64,000 nt of DNA from Novosphingobium sp. SG919. GTDB taxonomy: Bacteria > Pseudomonadota > Alphaproteobacteria > Sphingomonadales > Sphingomonadaceae. The position numbers and the translations under genes were made by a program. This document shows, one piece after another, positions 1 to 9,944 of this stretch; position 1 is the first letter of the stretch; each line of letters starts with the position of its first letter. The notes beneath the pieces are model-generated. The model saw only the letters and a list, made by a program, of their open reading frames with translations, did no database searches and was not told where the DNA came from. The stretch spans positions 2,108,001-2,172,000 of the forward strand of contig NZ_JABCNG010000001.1 of assembly GCF_012932495.1 (NCBI RefSeq), in the 5' to 3' direction.

Positions 1-1678
1 GGAAATCGGCCAGCGTGCGCTGGGTCTCGGCCACGCCAATGAACTGTTCGAGCAGCCGGCGCAAGTCACCCACGCTCGCGCCGATGTCATGGCCACCGCG
101 CTCGTCCACCGCCACGGGATCGAGCACGAACCGGTTGGCCTGGATTTCGTCGATCAGGCGCGGCCGCGCGCCCAGGGAAAAAGCGATGAAGCACGCGGTG
201 TTGATCAGCAGGCTGGCGAAGATGGCAAGGTTGACGAACGGCGCCTGCGCCACCGGCCACATGCCGCTGCCGCCCCCCGACGCCGGCCCGGCTGCCGTGG
301 TGAACGCAGGGATGGCGATCGTGCCCAGCCAGACCAGGATGCCCGCCGCCACCCCGGCAATGGCGCCGCGCGCGTGGGCGCGACGCCAGTATATCCCGCC
401 GATCAGCGGCGGAACCAGCTGCGCCGACGCGGTCAGCGCGGTAAGGCCAAGCTCGGTCGGGCTCTGGATGTCGCGAATGCCAAGGTAATAGAACCAGGCC
501 AGGGCGGCCAGCAGCACCACGGTGACCCGGCGCACGGCAACGACCACGGCGCCGATCGCCTGGTCCGCACGCCATCGGCGCAACTGGCCCGCCAGGATCG
601 GCAGGATTACCTCGTTGGACACCATGGCCGAAATAGCCGTGAGTTCGACCACCACCATCGCCCCGCCCGCCGACAGGCCGCCGAGCAGCGCCAGCGCCGA
701 CACGACACTTTCCTGGCGCTGCATCGGAATGGCGAGCAGTTGCAAGTAGGGCGCCACGCCCGTGCCACCCAGGCCGGCGCGGATGCCCATCGCAATCGTC
801 AGCGTGGCGAGCACCCAAAGCGCGAAATAGGCCGGAACCACCCGCCGCGCCCACCGAATGTCTTCGGCGCGCTCCAATGTCACAAAGCCCAGGTGAAACT
901 GGCGCGGCAGCGTAAAGGCGGTGATCGTGCACAAGGCGGTGAGCGTGGCAAAGCTTGGCAGCGCGGCCGCCTGCAAGGGCGGCAGCATGCCCGACAGATG
1001 CTGCGTCGCCGCCGTCGTGCCGCCCGCGACAGCGCCGGCCATCAGCACGACGACCAGGGCTGCCACCGCACCAAGACCGGCAAGCTTCACCAGCGATTCC
1101 ACCGCGATCATGCTGACGAAGCCGCGGCTGTGCTGGGTCAGGCTGGGCCGCCGCGTGCCAAATGCCATCGCCAAAACCACCAGCACCACCACGATCGCCA
1201 GCGCACTTGCGCCTTCGCTGTCACGGCGGGCGGAGGCAAAGCCCCATACATCGGCCAGCACCTTGAGTTGCAGGGCGATGTAGGGGAGCGCCGCGAGCGT
1301 TGCCACGAGCGAGGCAAGAATGCCCAACGCCCGGCTCTTGCCAAAGCGCGCGGCGAGGAAATCTGCCAGGGAGCCGACATTTTCCTGCTTGGCGAGCAGC
1401 GCGATACGGCGCCACACCGGTGCCAGCAGCGTCAACGCCAGGACCGGGCCAAGCGCATTGGCGACGAACAGCCAGCTTCCCTCGCTGGCATCGCCCACGG
1501 CGCCGAAATAGGTCCAGGCGGAACACAACGTGGCGAGCGACAACCCATAGCGCATCCCGCGCCATCGCCCCGACGCGCCCGCGGCGGATGCCGGCCGCCG
1601 GTCTGCCCGCCAGCCGATCACGCTCAACACGCCAACATAGACCGCGATGGTCGCCAGAATGGGGGCAAAGTCGGTCAA
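1..1678 (-). CDS. Sodium:solute symporter-type sensor histidine kinase, N-terminal part (cut by window edge)
   Basis: Reading leftward from a TTG at 1678, the frame stays open to the window edge (about 559 codons). The start LTDFAPILATIAVYVG is followed by WTYFGAVGDASEGSWLF and KQENVGSLADFLAARFGKSR, typical of the sodium:solute symporter (PutP/CbrA-like) fold with about 12 or 13 membrane helices. After the last helix comes a cytoplasmic linker ending in DIGASVGDLRRLLEQFIGV, the usual join to PAS and histidine-kinase domains in CbrA-type fusions. The kinase part lies outside the window, so calling it a kinase is inference from this linker and from family architecture. A GTG at 1720 is the other possible start. 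Such proteins link nutrient sensing to carbon catabolism, and here the gene lies beside a CoA-ester catabolic cluster on the same strand. Confidence 0.75.
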   Translation of the reverse strand, partial: MTDFAPILATIAVYVGVLSVIGWRADRRPASAAGASGRWRGMRYGLSLATLCSAWTYFGAVGDASEGSWLFVANALGPVLALTLLAPVWRRIALLAKQENVGSLADFLAARFGKSRALGILASLVATLAALPYIALQLKVLADVWGFASARRDSEGASALAIVVVLVVLAMAFGTRRPSLTQHSRGFVSMIAVESLVKLAGLGAVAALVVVLMAGAVAGGTTAATQHLSGMLPPLQAAALPSFATLTALCTITAFTLPRQFHLGFVTLERAEDIRWARRVVPAYFALWVLATLTIAMGIRAGLGGTGVAPYLQLLAIPMQRQESVVSALALLGGLSAGGAMVVVELTAISAMVSNEVILPILAGQLRRWRADQAIGAVVVAVRRVTVVLLAALAWFYYLGIRDIQSPTELGLTALTASAQLVPPLIGGIYWRRAHARGAIAGVAAGILVWLGTIAIPAFTTAAGPASGGGSGMWPVAQAPFVNLAIFASLLINTACFIAFSLGARPRLIDEIQANRFVLDPVAVDERGGHDIGASVGDLRRLLEQFIGVAETQRTLADF

Positions 1679-1784
1679 GCGCGCAAGAGCCTTGGCAAGG
1701 GAACAACCCCAACCATGCACTGCGTGGCCGGGCCGGAGCAAGCGCCGGCGAGTCTAGGCCCGATGAAAGGCGTTGCCCGCCTTG

Positions 1785-1843
1785 CTGCAACATGGCCCGC
1801 GTTGCCCCTGCGGCACCAGCAGCGGCGTGACACCATGTTGCAG
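1785..1843. repeat. 11-bp inverted repeat upstream of the symporter-kinase
   Basis: CTGCAACATGG at 1785-1795 is repeated as its exact reverse complement at 1833-1843, with 37 bases between. It lies in the 180-base gap upstream of the symporter-kinase and just after the flavoprotein gene. It could be a paired operator, or a long-loop hairpin ending the flavoprotein transcript. There is no T-run. Confidence 0.4.
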
Positions 1844-1860
1844 GCTGTGCAGGGTGCCCG

Positions 1861-4001
<2,141 letters not shown>

Positions 4002-4061
4002 GCTCAAACTCCCTGAAAATTCGATTTGCGGCCCGTGGCGATGCTGGCGCCACGGCGATGG

Positions 4062-4838
4062 TCAGCAGCCCTTCCACACGGGCGCGCGCTTTTCGGCAAA
4101 GGCCGCCGGGCCTTCTGCCGCGTCTTGCGACAACAGCATCGCTTCCAGCGCGGGGTAAGACCATTGTTCGGCCATGGCCCGCTCGGCCGGCGTATCCAGC
4201 CCGCGCAGCACCGCGTCCTTGGTCGCCCGCACGGCCATTGGGCTGCAGGCCAGAATGTCTGCCGCCCATTGCCGGGCGAGCGCGAGCACGTCTCCGTCCG
4301 TCACCGCGTTGACAAAGCCCAGCCGCATCCCTTCCTCGGCCGATACCCGCCGGCCGGTGAGCATCATGCCCATCGCCTGCTTCAGGCCGATCGCGCGTGG
4401 CAGCCGCTGCATACCACCGGCAAGCGCGGCCAGCCCCACGCGCGGCTCGGGCAAGGCAAACACCGCGCGCGATTGCGCGACGATGATATCGCAGGCCAGC
4501 GCGATCTCGAACCCGCCGCCCATGGCCACCCCGTTCACCGCCGCGATCACCGGCTTGGCCAGGTCGAACCGCGCGGTAAGGCCGGCAAAGCCGCTGGGCG
4601 GCGTTGCCATGCCACCGCCCGATGCCTGCTGCTTCAGGTCATGGCCGGCGCAGAAGGCCTTTTCACCCGCGCCGGTGATGATCGCCACCCATTGGTCGGG
4701 ATCGGCAGCGAACGCATCGAACGCTGCCGCCAACTCCTCGTGTGCCGCAGCATGCAGCGCGTTGTGCGCCTCGGGCCGGGCAAGGGTAATGATCGTAAGG
4801 GGTCCGTCACGCTCGACGGTAATGCTTGGGCCGGTCAC
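4062..4838 (-). CDS. Enoyl-CoA hydratase/isomerase (crotonase) family protein
   Basis: 258 residues from a GTG at 4838, chosen because AGGAAGG lies just upstream and the first residues (TGPSITVERDGPLTIITLARPEAHNAL) start the crotonase fold. The oxyanion-hole segments KAFCAGHDL and NGVAMGGGFEIALACD are intact. The first catalytic Glu is present in ALPEPRVGL, but the position matching the second catalytic Glu of classical hydratases (AME in the rat enzyme) reads AMG here. The enzyme may therefore be an isomerase or another crotonase activity rather than a standard hydratase. It is first in the leftward run with thiolase and flavoprotein, divergent from the acyl-CoA synthetase. Confidence 0.88.
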   Translation of the reverse strand: MTGPSITVERDGPLTIITLARPEAHNALHAAAHEELAAAFDAFAADPDQWVAIITGAGEKAFCAGHDLKQQASGGGMATPPSGFAGLTARFDLAKPVIAAVNGVAMGGGFEIALACDIIVAQSRAVFALPEPRVGLAALAGGMQRLPRAIGLKQAMGMMLTGRRVSAEEGMRLGFVNAVTDGDVLALARQWAADILACSPMAVRATKDAVLRGLDTPAERAMAEQWSYPALEAMLLSQDAAEGPAAFAEKRAPVWKGC

Positions 4839-5176
4839 AGACGTTCCTTCCTGGTGCGCTTGATCGCCTTGCACGCGAAGCTTGCCGAACAGCGCGGGCG
4901 CACTGCCTTCTGCTGCGCAGGCCGCGTCGCAGGGTGAAACCGCGCTTGCGCCAACGCGTGGACATCATCGCGGATCTGCCGCTGCGGTTCGTTGGGGATC
5001 ACGTGGCCTCTCCATTGGCATCCGTTGCCCGGATTGCGATGAAATGGGGAATAGCGAACAACGGGCGGTTGGGCTTTGCCCGGGCGGTGCGCGGATTTTG
5101 ACATTTCTTGCGCGCCGGTTGCTGCCCGCCCCACGCGCGTGGTTCCTCGCCAGCACAAGAGCAAAGGAGAGGAAAC
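4839..5176. other. 338-base divergent intergenic region
   Basis: This lies between the leftward crotonase and the rightward acyl-CoA synthetase. I see no convincing coding sequence. It contains the 18-base element at 5096-5113 that recurs in front of the aldehyde dehydrogenase, and the strong ribosome site GGAGAGG just before 5177. Confidence 0.6.
5096..5113. promoter_or_regulatory. Shared 18-base element TTTTGACATTTCTTGCGC (copy 1)
   Basis: The same 18 bases recur at 12320-12337, and both copies sit between divergently transcribed genes of one apparent pathway. It starts 81 bases before the synthetase start codon. TTGACA inside it resembles a -35 box, but I find no -10 at the right distance in either copy. 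A regulator site, perhaps for the AraC-family protein at 7841-8701, is the more likely reading. Confidence 0.55.
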
Positions 5177-6703
5177 ATGCACCCGGCCGATCATGCCGCG
5201 CGCAACCCGCACAAGGCCGCCCTGGTGCTGGCCGAAACCGGCGAGACGATCTGTTTCGGCACGCTGGAGGCGCTGTCCAACCAGAGCGCATGGCAATTGC
5301 GGGCACTGGGGCTGCGGCGGGGCGACGTTGTCGCCACCTTGTTCGCCAACGCACCCGAAGTGTTCGTGTTCGGCTGGGCCGCGCAACGATCGGGGCTGTA
5401 CCAGACGGCGATCTCGAACAAGCTGAGCCCGCGCGACATCGCCTATATCCTGCGCGATTGCGGCGCGAAGCTGTTGGTGGTTTCAGCCGAGCATGCCGAA
5501 CTTGCCCAGGCGGCGCTGGCCGACCTGCCGAACCTTGCCGCCTATCGCTGGACCGGCGCCGACGATCGGCTGGGCGACTGGCAGGCCGCAGCCGCGCGAC
5601 TGCCCGAAACCCGGATCGCCGATGAAAGCGCCGGGACCGACCTGCTCTATTCCTCGGGCACCACGGGCCGCCCCAAAGGCGTGATGCCGGCGCTGCCCGA
5701 TGGGCCGATCGGCGCCGAAACGCCGCTGATGCGGATGGGCGCCACGCTTTATGGGATGGACCAGCACACCGTCTATCTCTCCACCTCGCCGCTTTATCAT
5801 GCTGCGCCGTTGCGCTGGGCCATGGCGGTGCAGCAATTGGGCGGAACGGTTGTGGTGATGGAAAGGTTCGATACCCAAGCGACCCTGCGCCTGATCGAAC
5901 GCTACCGGATCACCCACGCCACGTTCGTCCCCACCCATTTCGTGCGAATGCTCAAGCTGCCCGATGCGGTGCGCGCCGCGCATGATCTCTCTTCCCTGCG
6001 CGCCGTGGTCCATGCCGCCGCGCCCTGCCCCGTGCCCGTCAAGCGCGCGATGATCGATTGGCTCGGCCCGATCGTGCACGAATACTATTCCGGCACCGAA
6101 TGCTGCGGGATCACCGCCCTGTCCTGCGAGGAATGGCTTCAAAAGCCTGGCTCCGTCGGCCGTGCCGTGCTGGGGCAGTTGCACGTTCTCGATGAAGCGG
6201 GACAAGAGCTGCCGCCAGGCGCGATCGGCTCGGTCTATTTCAGCGACGGGCCGACGTTCGAATATCTCAACGACCCGGAAAAGACGGCGGAAGCGCATGA
6301 CGCGCGCGGTTGGGCGACACTGGGCGACATCGGCCATGTCGATCGTGACGGCTTCCTGTTCCTTTCGGATCGCAAGAGCTTCATGATCATTTCGGGCGGG
6401 GTGAACATCTATCCGCAGGAAATCGAAAACCTGCTCGTCACCCATCCCGCCGTCGCCGACGTGGCCGTAATCGGGGTCCCGTGCGAGGAAATGGGCGAAT
6501 TGGTGCTCGCCGTGGTCCAGCCGGCCCATTCCATATCCGCCGACGCTGCACTTGCCGAGGAACTGCGCGCTTTTGCCCGGCGCGAGCTGGGCTCGGTCAA
6601 GACCCCGCGCCGGATCGATTTTACCGATGCCCTGCCGCGCGAGCCCACCGGCAAGCTGTTCAAGCGCCTGCTGCGCGAGCGCTACGCGCCCCCCAACGGT
6701 TGA
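5177..6703 (+). CDS. Acyl-CoA synthetase (ANL superfamily, AMP-forming)
   Basis: 508 residues. It activates a carboxylic acid to its CoA thioester through an acyl-adenylate. The P-loop YSSGTTGRPKGV is near residue 157, the A5 block YYSGTECCG is near 305, the adenylate-binding GDIGHVDRDGFLFLSDR follows in the C-terminal third, and the catalytic Lys is in PTGKLFKR near the end. The start at 5177 is set by GGAGAGGAAAC directly upstream; the frame continues 23 codons further up without a ribosome site. It would act after the aldehyde dehydrogenase and feed the crotonase and thiolase across the divergent promoter. The acid it uses is unknown. Confidence 0.93.
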   Translation: MHPADHAARNPHKAALVLAETGETICFGTLEALSNQSAWQLRALGLRRGDVVATLFANAPEVFVFGWAAQRSGLYQTAISNKLSPRDIAYILRDCGAKLLVVSAEHAELAQAALADLPNLAAYRWTGADDRLGDWQAAAARLPETRIADESAGTDLLYSSGTTGRPKGVMPALPDGPIGAETPLMRMGATLYGMDQHTVYLSTSPLYHAAPLRWAMAVQQLGGTVVVMERFDTQATLRLIERYRITHATFVPTHFVRMLKLPDAVRAAHDLSSLRAVVHAAAPCPVPVKRAMIDWLGPIVHEYYSGTECCGITALSCEEWLQKPGSVGRAVLGQLHVLDEAGQELPPGAIGSVYFSDGPTFEYLNDPEKTAEAHDARGWATLGDIGHVDRDGFLFLSDRKSFMIISGGVNIYPQEIENLLVTHPAVADVAVIGVPCEEMGELVLAVVQPAHSISADAALAEELRAFARRELGSVKTPRRIDFTDALPREPTGKLFKRLLRERYAPPNG

Positions 6704-6719
6704 AGGGCGCGCGCCAAGC

Positions 6720-7826
6720 TTAGGGGATCAGCACGACCTTGACGCAATCGCCCCGCTTCTGCGCCAGAACAGCCTCGTTGATCGCGGCGAGCGGAAAGGT
6801 CTTTACCAGCCGGTCGAACGGAAATTGCCCGGCCCGGTGTGCCGCGATCAGTTCGGGAATGAAGCGCTGCGGGTCGCTGTCGCCCTCCATGATCCCGACG
6901 ATGCGCTGGCCATAAGTGATCATACCGGCCAGGTTGATCGCCAGGGTGTCTTCTGCGCGCGCGGGCACGCCGACGAGCCCAAGCATCCCCCGCGCGGTAA
7001 GCGCTCCCAGCACGGCCTCGATCGCCTCCACCCGGCCGCTGGTGTCGAAGGCGAAGTCCACTCCGTGCGGCAGCAGTGCACGCAGCGCGGCAGTCACGTC
7101 TTGGGTGGCGGGATCGATCGTGTGCGTCGCGCCGAGTTCGCGCGCGAGTTGCCGCCGCCCGGCCACGGGCTCGATCAGCACGATCTGCGAACAGCCCTGG
7201 ATCACCGCGCCCATCACTGCCGCCAGGCCGACCGGTCCCCCGCCGACGATGGCGATCGTCGATCCGGCCGGACAGGCCATCGAGCGCATCACGCCCCCAG
7301 CCCCGGTCTGGAATCCGCAACCAAGCGGCCCGAGGATTTCCAGCGGCGCTTCCTGATCGTCGATCTTGACGACATTGCCCGCGCGCACGATCGCGTGCCC
7401 GGCAAAGCTCGACTGGCCGAAGAAGTGCGAAGAAACCGCCTCATCGCCGCAGGCATAGGCCTTGGAGCCGTCCTCAAGCCGCATTCCGGCGTAGTTGAGC
7501 GGGGGAAATTCGCGGCAATAGCTGGGCAGTCCTTCATCGCAGCGCGGGCAGTGGCCGCAGCTGGAAAAACCCAGCACCACGCGATCCCCGCGCTGCAAGC
7601 CGCTGACGCCCTCGCCCACCATCTCCACGATCCCGGCGCCCTCGTGGCCTAGCACGGCCGGCAACGGATAGGGCACGAACTGGTCGCGGAACACGAGATC
7701 GGTATGGCACAGCCCAACCCCGACAATGCGCACCATCACTTCGCCCGCGCGCGGGGCATCCACGGCCACCGTCTCGATCGAAAATGCGCCATGGGGCTCA
7801 CGGGCGACGGCAGCGATAGTCTGCAT
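6720..7826 (-). CDS. Zinc-dependent alcohol dehydrogenase (aryl/allylic alcohol type)
   Basis: 368 residues of the medium-chain dehydrogenase family. Catalytic zinc ligands are Cys40 (GLCHTD) and His61 (LGHEG), with a third in LGPLGCG. Structural zinc cysteines are 90, 93, 96 and 104. The Rossmann motif is IVGGGPVGLAAV. The C-terminal PFDRLVKTFPLAAINEA is typical of the XylB / geraniol dehydrogenase-like branch. The start at 7826 has GAGGAA upstream. It converges on the acyl-CoA synthetase (16 bases apart) and is downstream of the AraC regulator, P450 and receptor on the same strand, so it probably oxidises the P450-made or imported alcohol to an aldehyde. A paralogue lies at 59387-60505. Confidence 0.92.
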   Translation of the reverse strand: MQTIAAVAREPHGAFSIETVAVDAPRAGEVMVRIVGVGLCHTDLVFRDQFVPYPLPAVLGHEGAGIVEMVGEGVSGLQRGDRVVLGFSSCGHCPRCDEGLPSYCREFPPLNYAGMRLEDGSKAYACGDEAVSSHFFGQSSFAGHAIVRAGNVVKIDDQEAPLEILGPLGCGFQTGAGGVMRSMACPAGSTIAIVGGGPVGLAAVMGAVIQGCSQIVLIEPVAGRRQLARELGATHTIDPATQDVTAALRALLPHGVDFAFDTSGRVEAIEAVLGALTARGMLGLVGVPARAEDTLAINLAGMITYGQRIVGIMEGDSDPQRFIPELIAAHRAGQFPFDRLVKTFPLAAINEAVLAQKRGDCVKVVLIP

Positions 7827-7840
7827 CAGGTTCCTCGAAG

Positions 7841-8701
7841 CTATTGCGGGGGATGTCGCCAACTGCTCGGGGTCTGGCCGGCATATTGGCGGAAGGCGCG
7901 GGTGAAGTGGCTCTGGCTGGTAAAGCCGGTCATGTCGGCGACCTGGGCCACCGACAGGTCGGACTGCCCCAGCAGGTCGCGCGCTCGGTCGAGCCGCGCT
8001 TTCATGACATATTGGTGGGGAGACACACCGGTCGCGCGCTTGAACACGCGGCAGAAGTGCGATGGCGTCAGCCCGGCCTTGGCAGCCAGCGCTTCCAGGC
8101 TGTGCTCGGCTTCCGGGCGCGCCAGGATGTCGTTCATGATCTGATGGATGCGATAGGCGGAAAAATCCGCGCTGGGAAACGCGCCTTCGTTGCTCAATGC
8201 CGAACCGCGCAGTGTGTGCGCCTTGAGCGCATCGAGCAGCGTGCCGATATAAGCAGTGCGCTCGGGCGTGGGCGCGCCGTAGAGTTCGCCCAGGATCTGC
8301 CGGGTCAACGCTATGCCCAGCGGATCGGCAAAGGCGAAGCGCATCTCGCGAAACTGGCTGAAAGCCTGCTCCTGCTGCAACTGCGACAGGGGAACGGAAA
8401 CGGTGACCACATCCAGTTCCCCGTCGATCCGCCAGCCGGTGCGGCAGCCCGCCGGCACGATCGTTGCGCAACCAGGGATCGAGCGCGCCGCGCTCCAGTG
8501 GTCGGCTTCCCACAACCGGGTATCGGGCTTGCCGCCGACATGGACCACGAACACCGGATCGACGAGCGCGGGCAATTCGTAACTGCCGATGAACTGGCGC
8601 CACCGCGCGAACTGCCACGCACCGATGTTCACGCTGCGATCGGGTGCGCGCCCGATCGTGTCGGCGATGATCGTCTCGTTCGTCGTCTGCCGGTTGCCCA
8701 T
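7841..8701 (-). CDS. AraC-family transcriptional regulator
   Basis: 286 residues. The N-terminal two thirds has the look of the AraC_binding_2 effector domain seen in ThcR/FeaR-type regulators, and the C-terminal 100 residues carry two helix-turn-helix motifs (LEALAAKAGLTPSHFCRVFKRATG and VAQVADMTGFTSQSHFTRAFRQYAG). The start at 8701 follows GAGAGGCG. It sits between the P450 and the alcohol dehydrogenase in the same orientation. It is the natural candidate to bind the 18-base element shared by the two divergent promoters of this region. Confidence 0.92.
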   Translation of the reverse strand: MGNRQTTNETIIADTIGRAPDRSVNIGAWQFARWRQFIGSYELPALVDPVFVVHVGGKPDTRLWEADHWSAARSIPGCATIVPAGCRTGWRIDGELDVVTVSVPLSQLQQEQAFSQFREMRFAFADPLGIALTRQILGELYGAPTPERTAYIGTLLDALKAHTLRGSALSNEGAFPSADFSAYRIHQIMNDILARPEAEHSLEALAAKAGLTPSHFCRVFKRATGVSPHQYVMKARLDRARDLLGQSDLSVAQVADMTGFTSQSHFTRAFRQYAGQTPSSWRHPPQ

Positions 8702-8712
8702 CGCGCCTCTCC

Positions 8713-9942
8713 TCAGGCAGGCCGCAGATTGACGTCGAGGTTCTTGAGGCCGTTGATGAAGTTCGACCGGAACCGTCGCGGCGGCGCTTGCACTTCGAAA
8801 GAGGTAACACGATCGGCCAGCATGTCGAAGGCCACGCGCAACTGCATCTCGGCCAGTCGCGAACCGACGCAGACATGCTGACCCGATCCGAAACCGACGT
8901 GTGCGGCGCCGCGTCGCGCCACCAGGAAGCGGTCGGGCTCGGCAAACACCTGCTCGTCGCGATTGCCCGATATGTACCACAGGACAACCTTGTCGCCCTT
9001 CGCCACCTTCTGCCCGCCGATGACCGTATCTGCCATGGCGGTGCGGCGCATGTGCATCACCGGGCTGGCAAAGCGCACCATCTCGGCCGTCGCGGTCTTG
9101 AGCAGGTCGCGATCTGTGCGGATCGCCTGCCACTGGTCGGGATGGGCGGAAAAGGCGGCCACGCTGTGGCTGAGCGAATTGCGCGTCGTCTCGTTGCCGC
9201 CCACCAGCACCAGGATGAGATTGCCGACGAAATCGCGGAACGGCACCGGCACGCCGTCGACCTCCGCATTGGCAAGCAGCGACGCGATGTCCGGCGTCGG
9301 CTCGGCACGGCGGGCGTCGAACAAGTCCTGGGCGAAAGCGAAGAACTCGCCCAGGGTGGCCGCCATGGCACCGGGGCTCTGGCGGAACTCCGGATCGTCC
9401 TCGCCCACGAACGCGTTGGTCCAGTCATAGAGTTTGGGCCAGAGGTCACCCGAAACGCCCAGCAGTTCTGCCAGCGTCATCAGCGGCAGTGGCGCCGACA
9501 GCAGCGGAACGAGATTGACCGGCTCCCCCAGCGGGATCGCATCGATCAGCCGCGCCACCCGCTCGCGGATGCGGGCCTCGATATCTCCCAGCCGCCCGGG
9601 CGCCAGGGCGGGCATGATGAACTTGCGATAGCGGGTGTGGAGCGGCGGATCGCGCGAGATGAAGGGCACCCCGATCGCGGATTCGCCAGCGCCCGTCAGC
9701 CCCACTTCGTTCTCGTTGAAAATGCGGTGGCCACCGTTTTCGTAAGCCGACGAAAACAGCTGCGGCTGGCGCGAAACCTCCACGATGTCGGTATGGCGCA
9801 GCACCGACCAGAAGCCGGCACCGTCGGCCTCGGGCGTCCAGTGGACCGGATCGTCCCGGCGCAGCGCGGCAAAAATGTCCCAGGGAACACCGGCCTCGTA
9901 AAGGCCGGGATCCTTCAGGTCGGTGCGAATGGCCGTGCTCAT
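8713..9942 (-). CDS. Cytochrome P450
   Basis: 409 residues, normal for a soluble class I bacterial P450. The I-helix oxygen-binding segment is LVLVGGNETTRN, the ExxR is EMVRFASP, and the heme ligand is Cys358 in GFGSGQHVCVGSRLAEMQ. The HMRRTA and LWYISGNRDE blocks place it near the CYP108/CYP125/CYP142-like groups, which hydroxylate terpenoid or steroid side chains. The start is the ATG at 9942, two bases after the receptor stop. No ferredoxin or reductase gene is present nearby, so electron partners must come from elsewhere. Likely first step of a pathway continuing with the alcohol and aldehyde dehydrogenases. Confidence 0.95.
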   Translation of the reverse strand: MSTAIRTDLKDPGLYEAGVPWDIFAALRRDDPVHWTPEADGAGFWSVLRHTDIVEVSRQPQLFSSAYENGGHRIFNENEVGLTGAGESAIGVPFISRDPPLHTRYRKFIMPALAPGRLGDIEARIRERVARLIDAIPLGEPVNLVPLLSAPLPLMTLAELLGVSGDLWPKLYDWTNAFVGEDDPEFRQSPGAMAATLGEFFAFAQDLFDARRAEPTPDIASLLANAEVDGVPVPFRDFVGNLILVLVGGNETTRNSLSHSVAAFSAHPDQWQAIRTDRDLLKTATAEMVRFASPVMHMRRTAMADTVIGGQKVAKGDKVVLWYISGNRDEQVFAEPDRFLVARRGAAHVGFGSGQHVCVGSRLAEMQLRVAFDMLADRVTSFEVQAPPRRFRSNFINGLKNLDVNLRPA

Positions 9943-9944
9943 CG

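Noticed and set aside
5098..5126. TTGACA at 5098 as a housekeeping -35 box
   Set aside because: No reasonable -10 box 16-18 bases downstream in either copy of the 18-base element; a regulator site explains it better.
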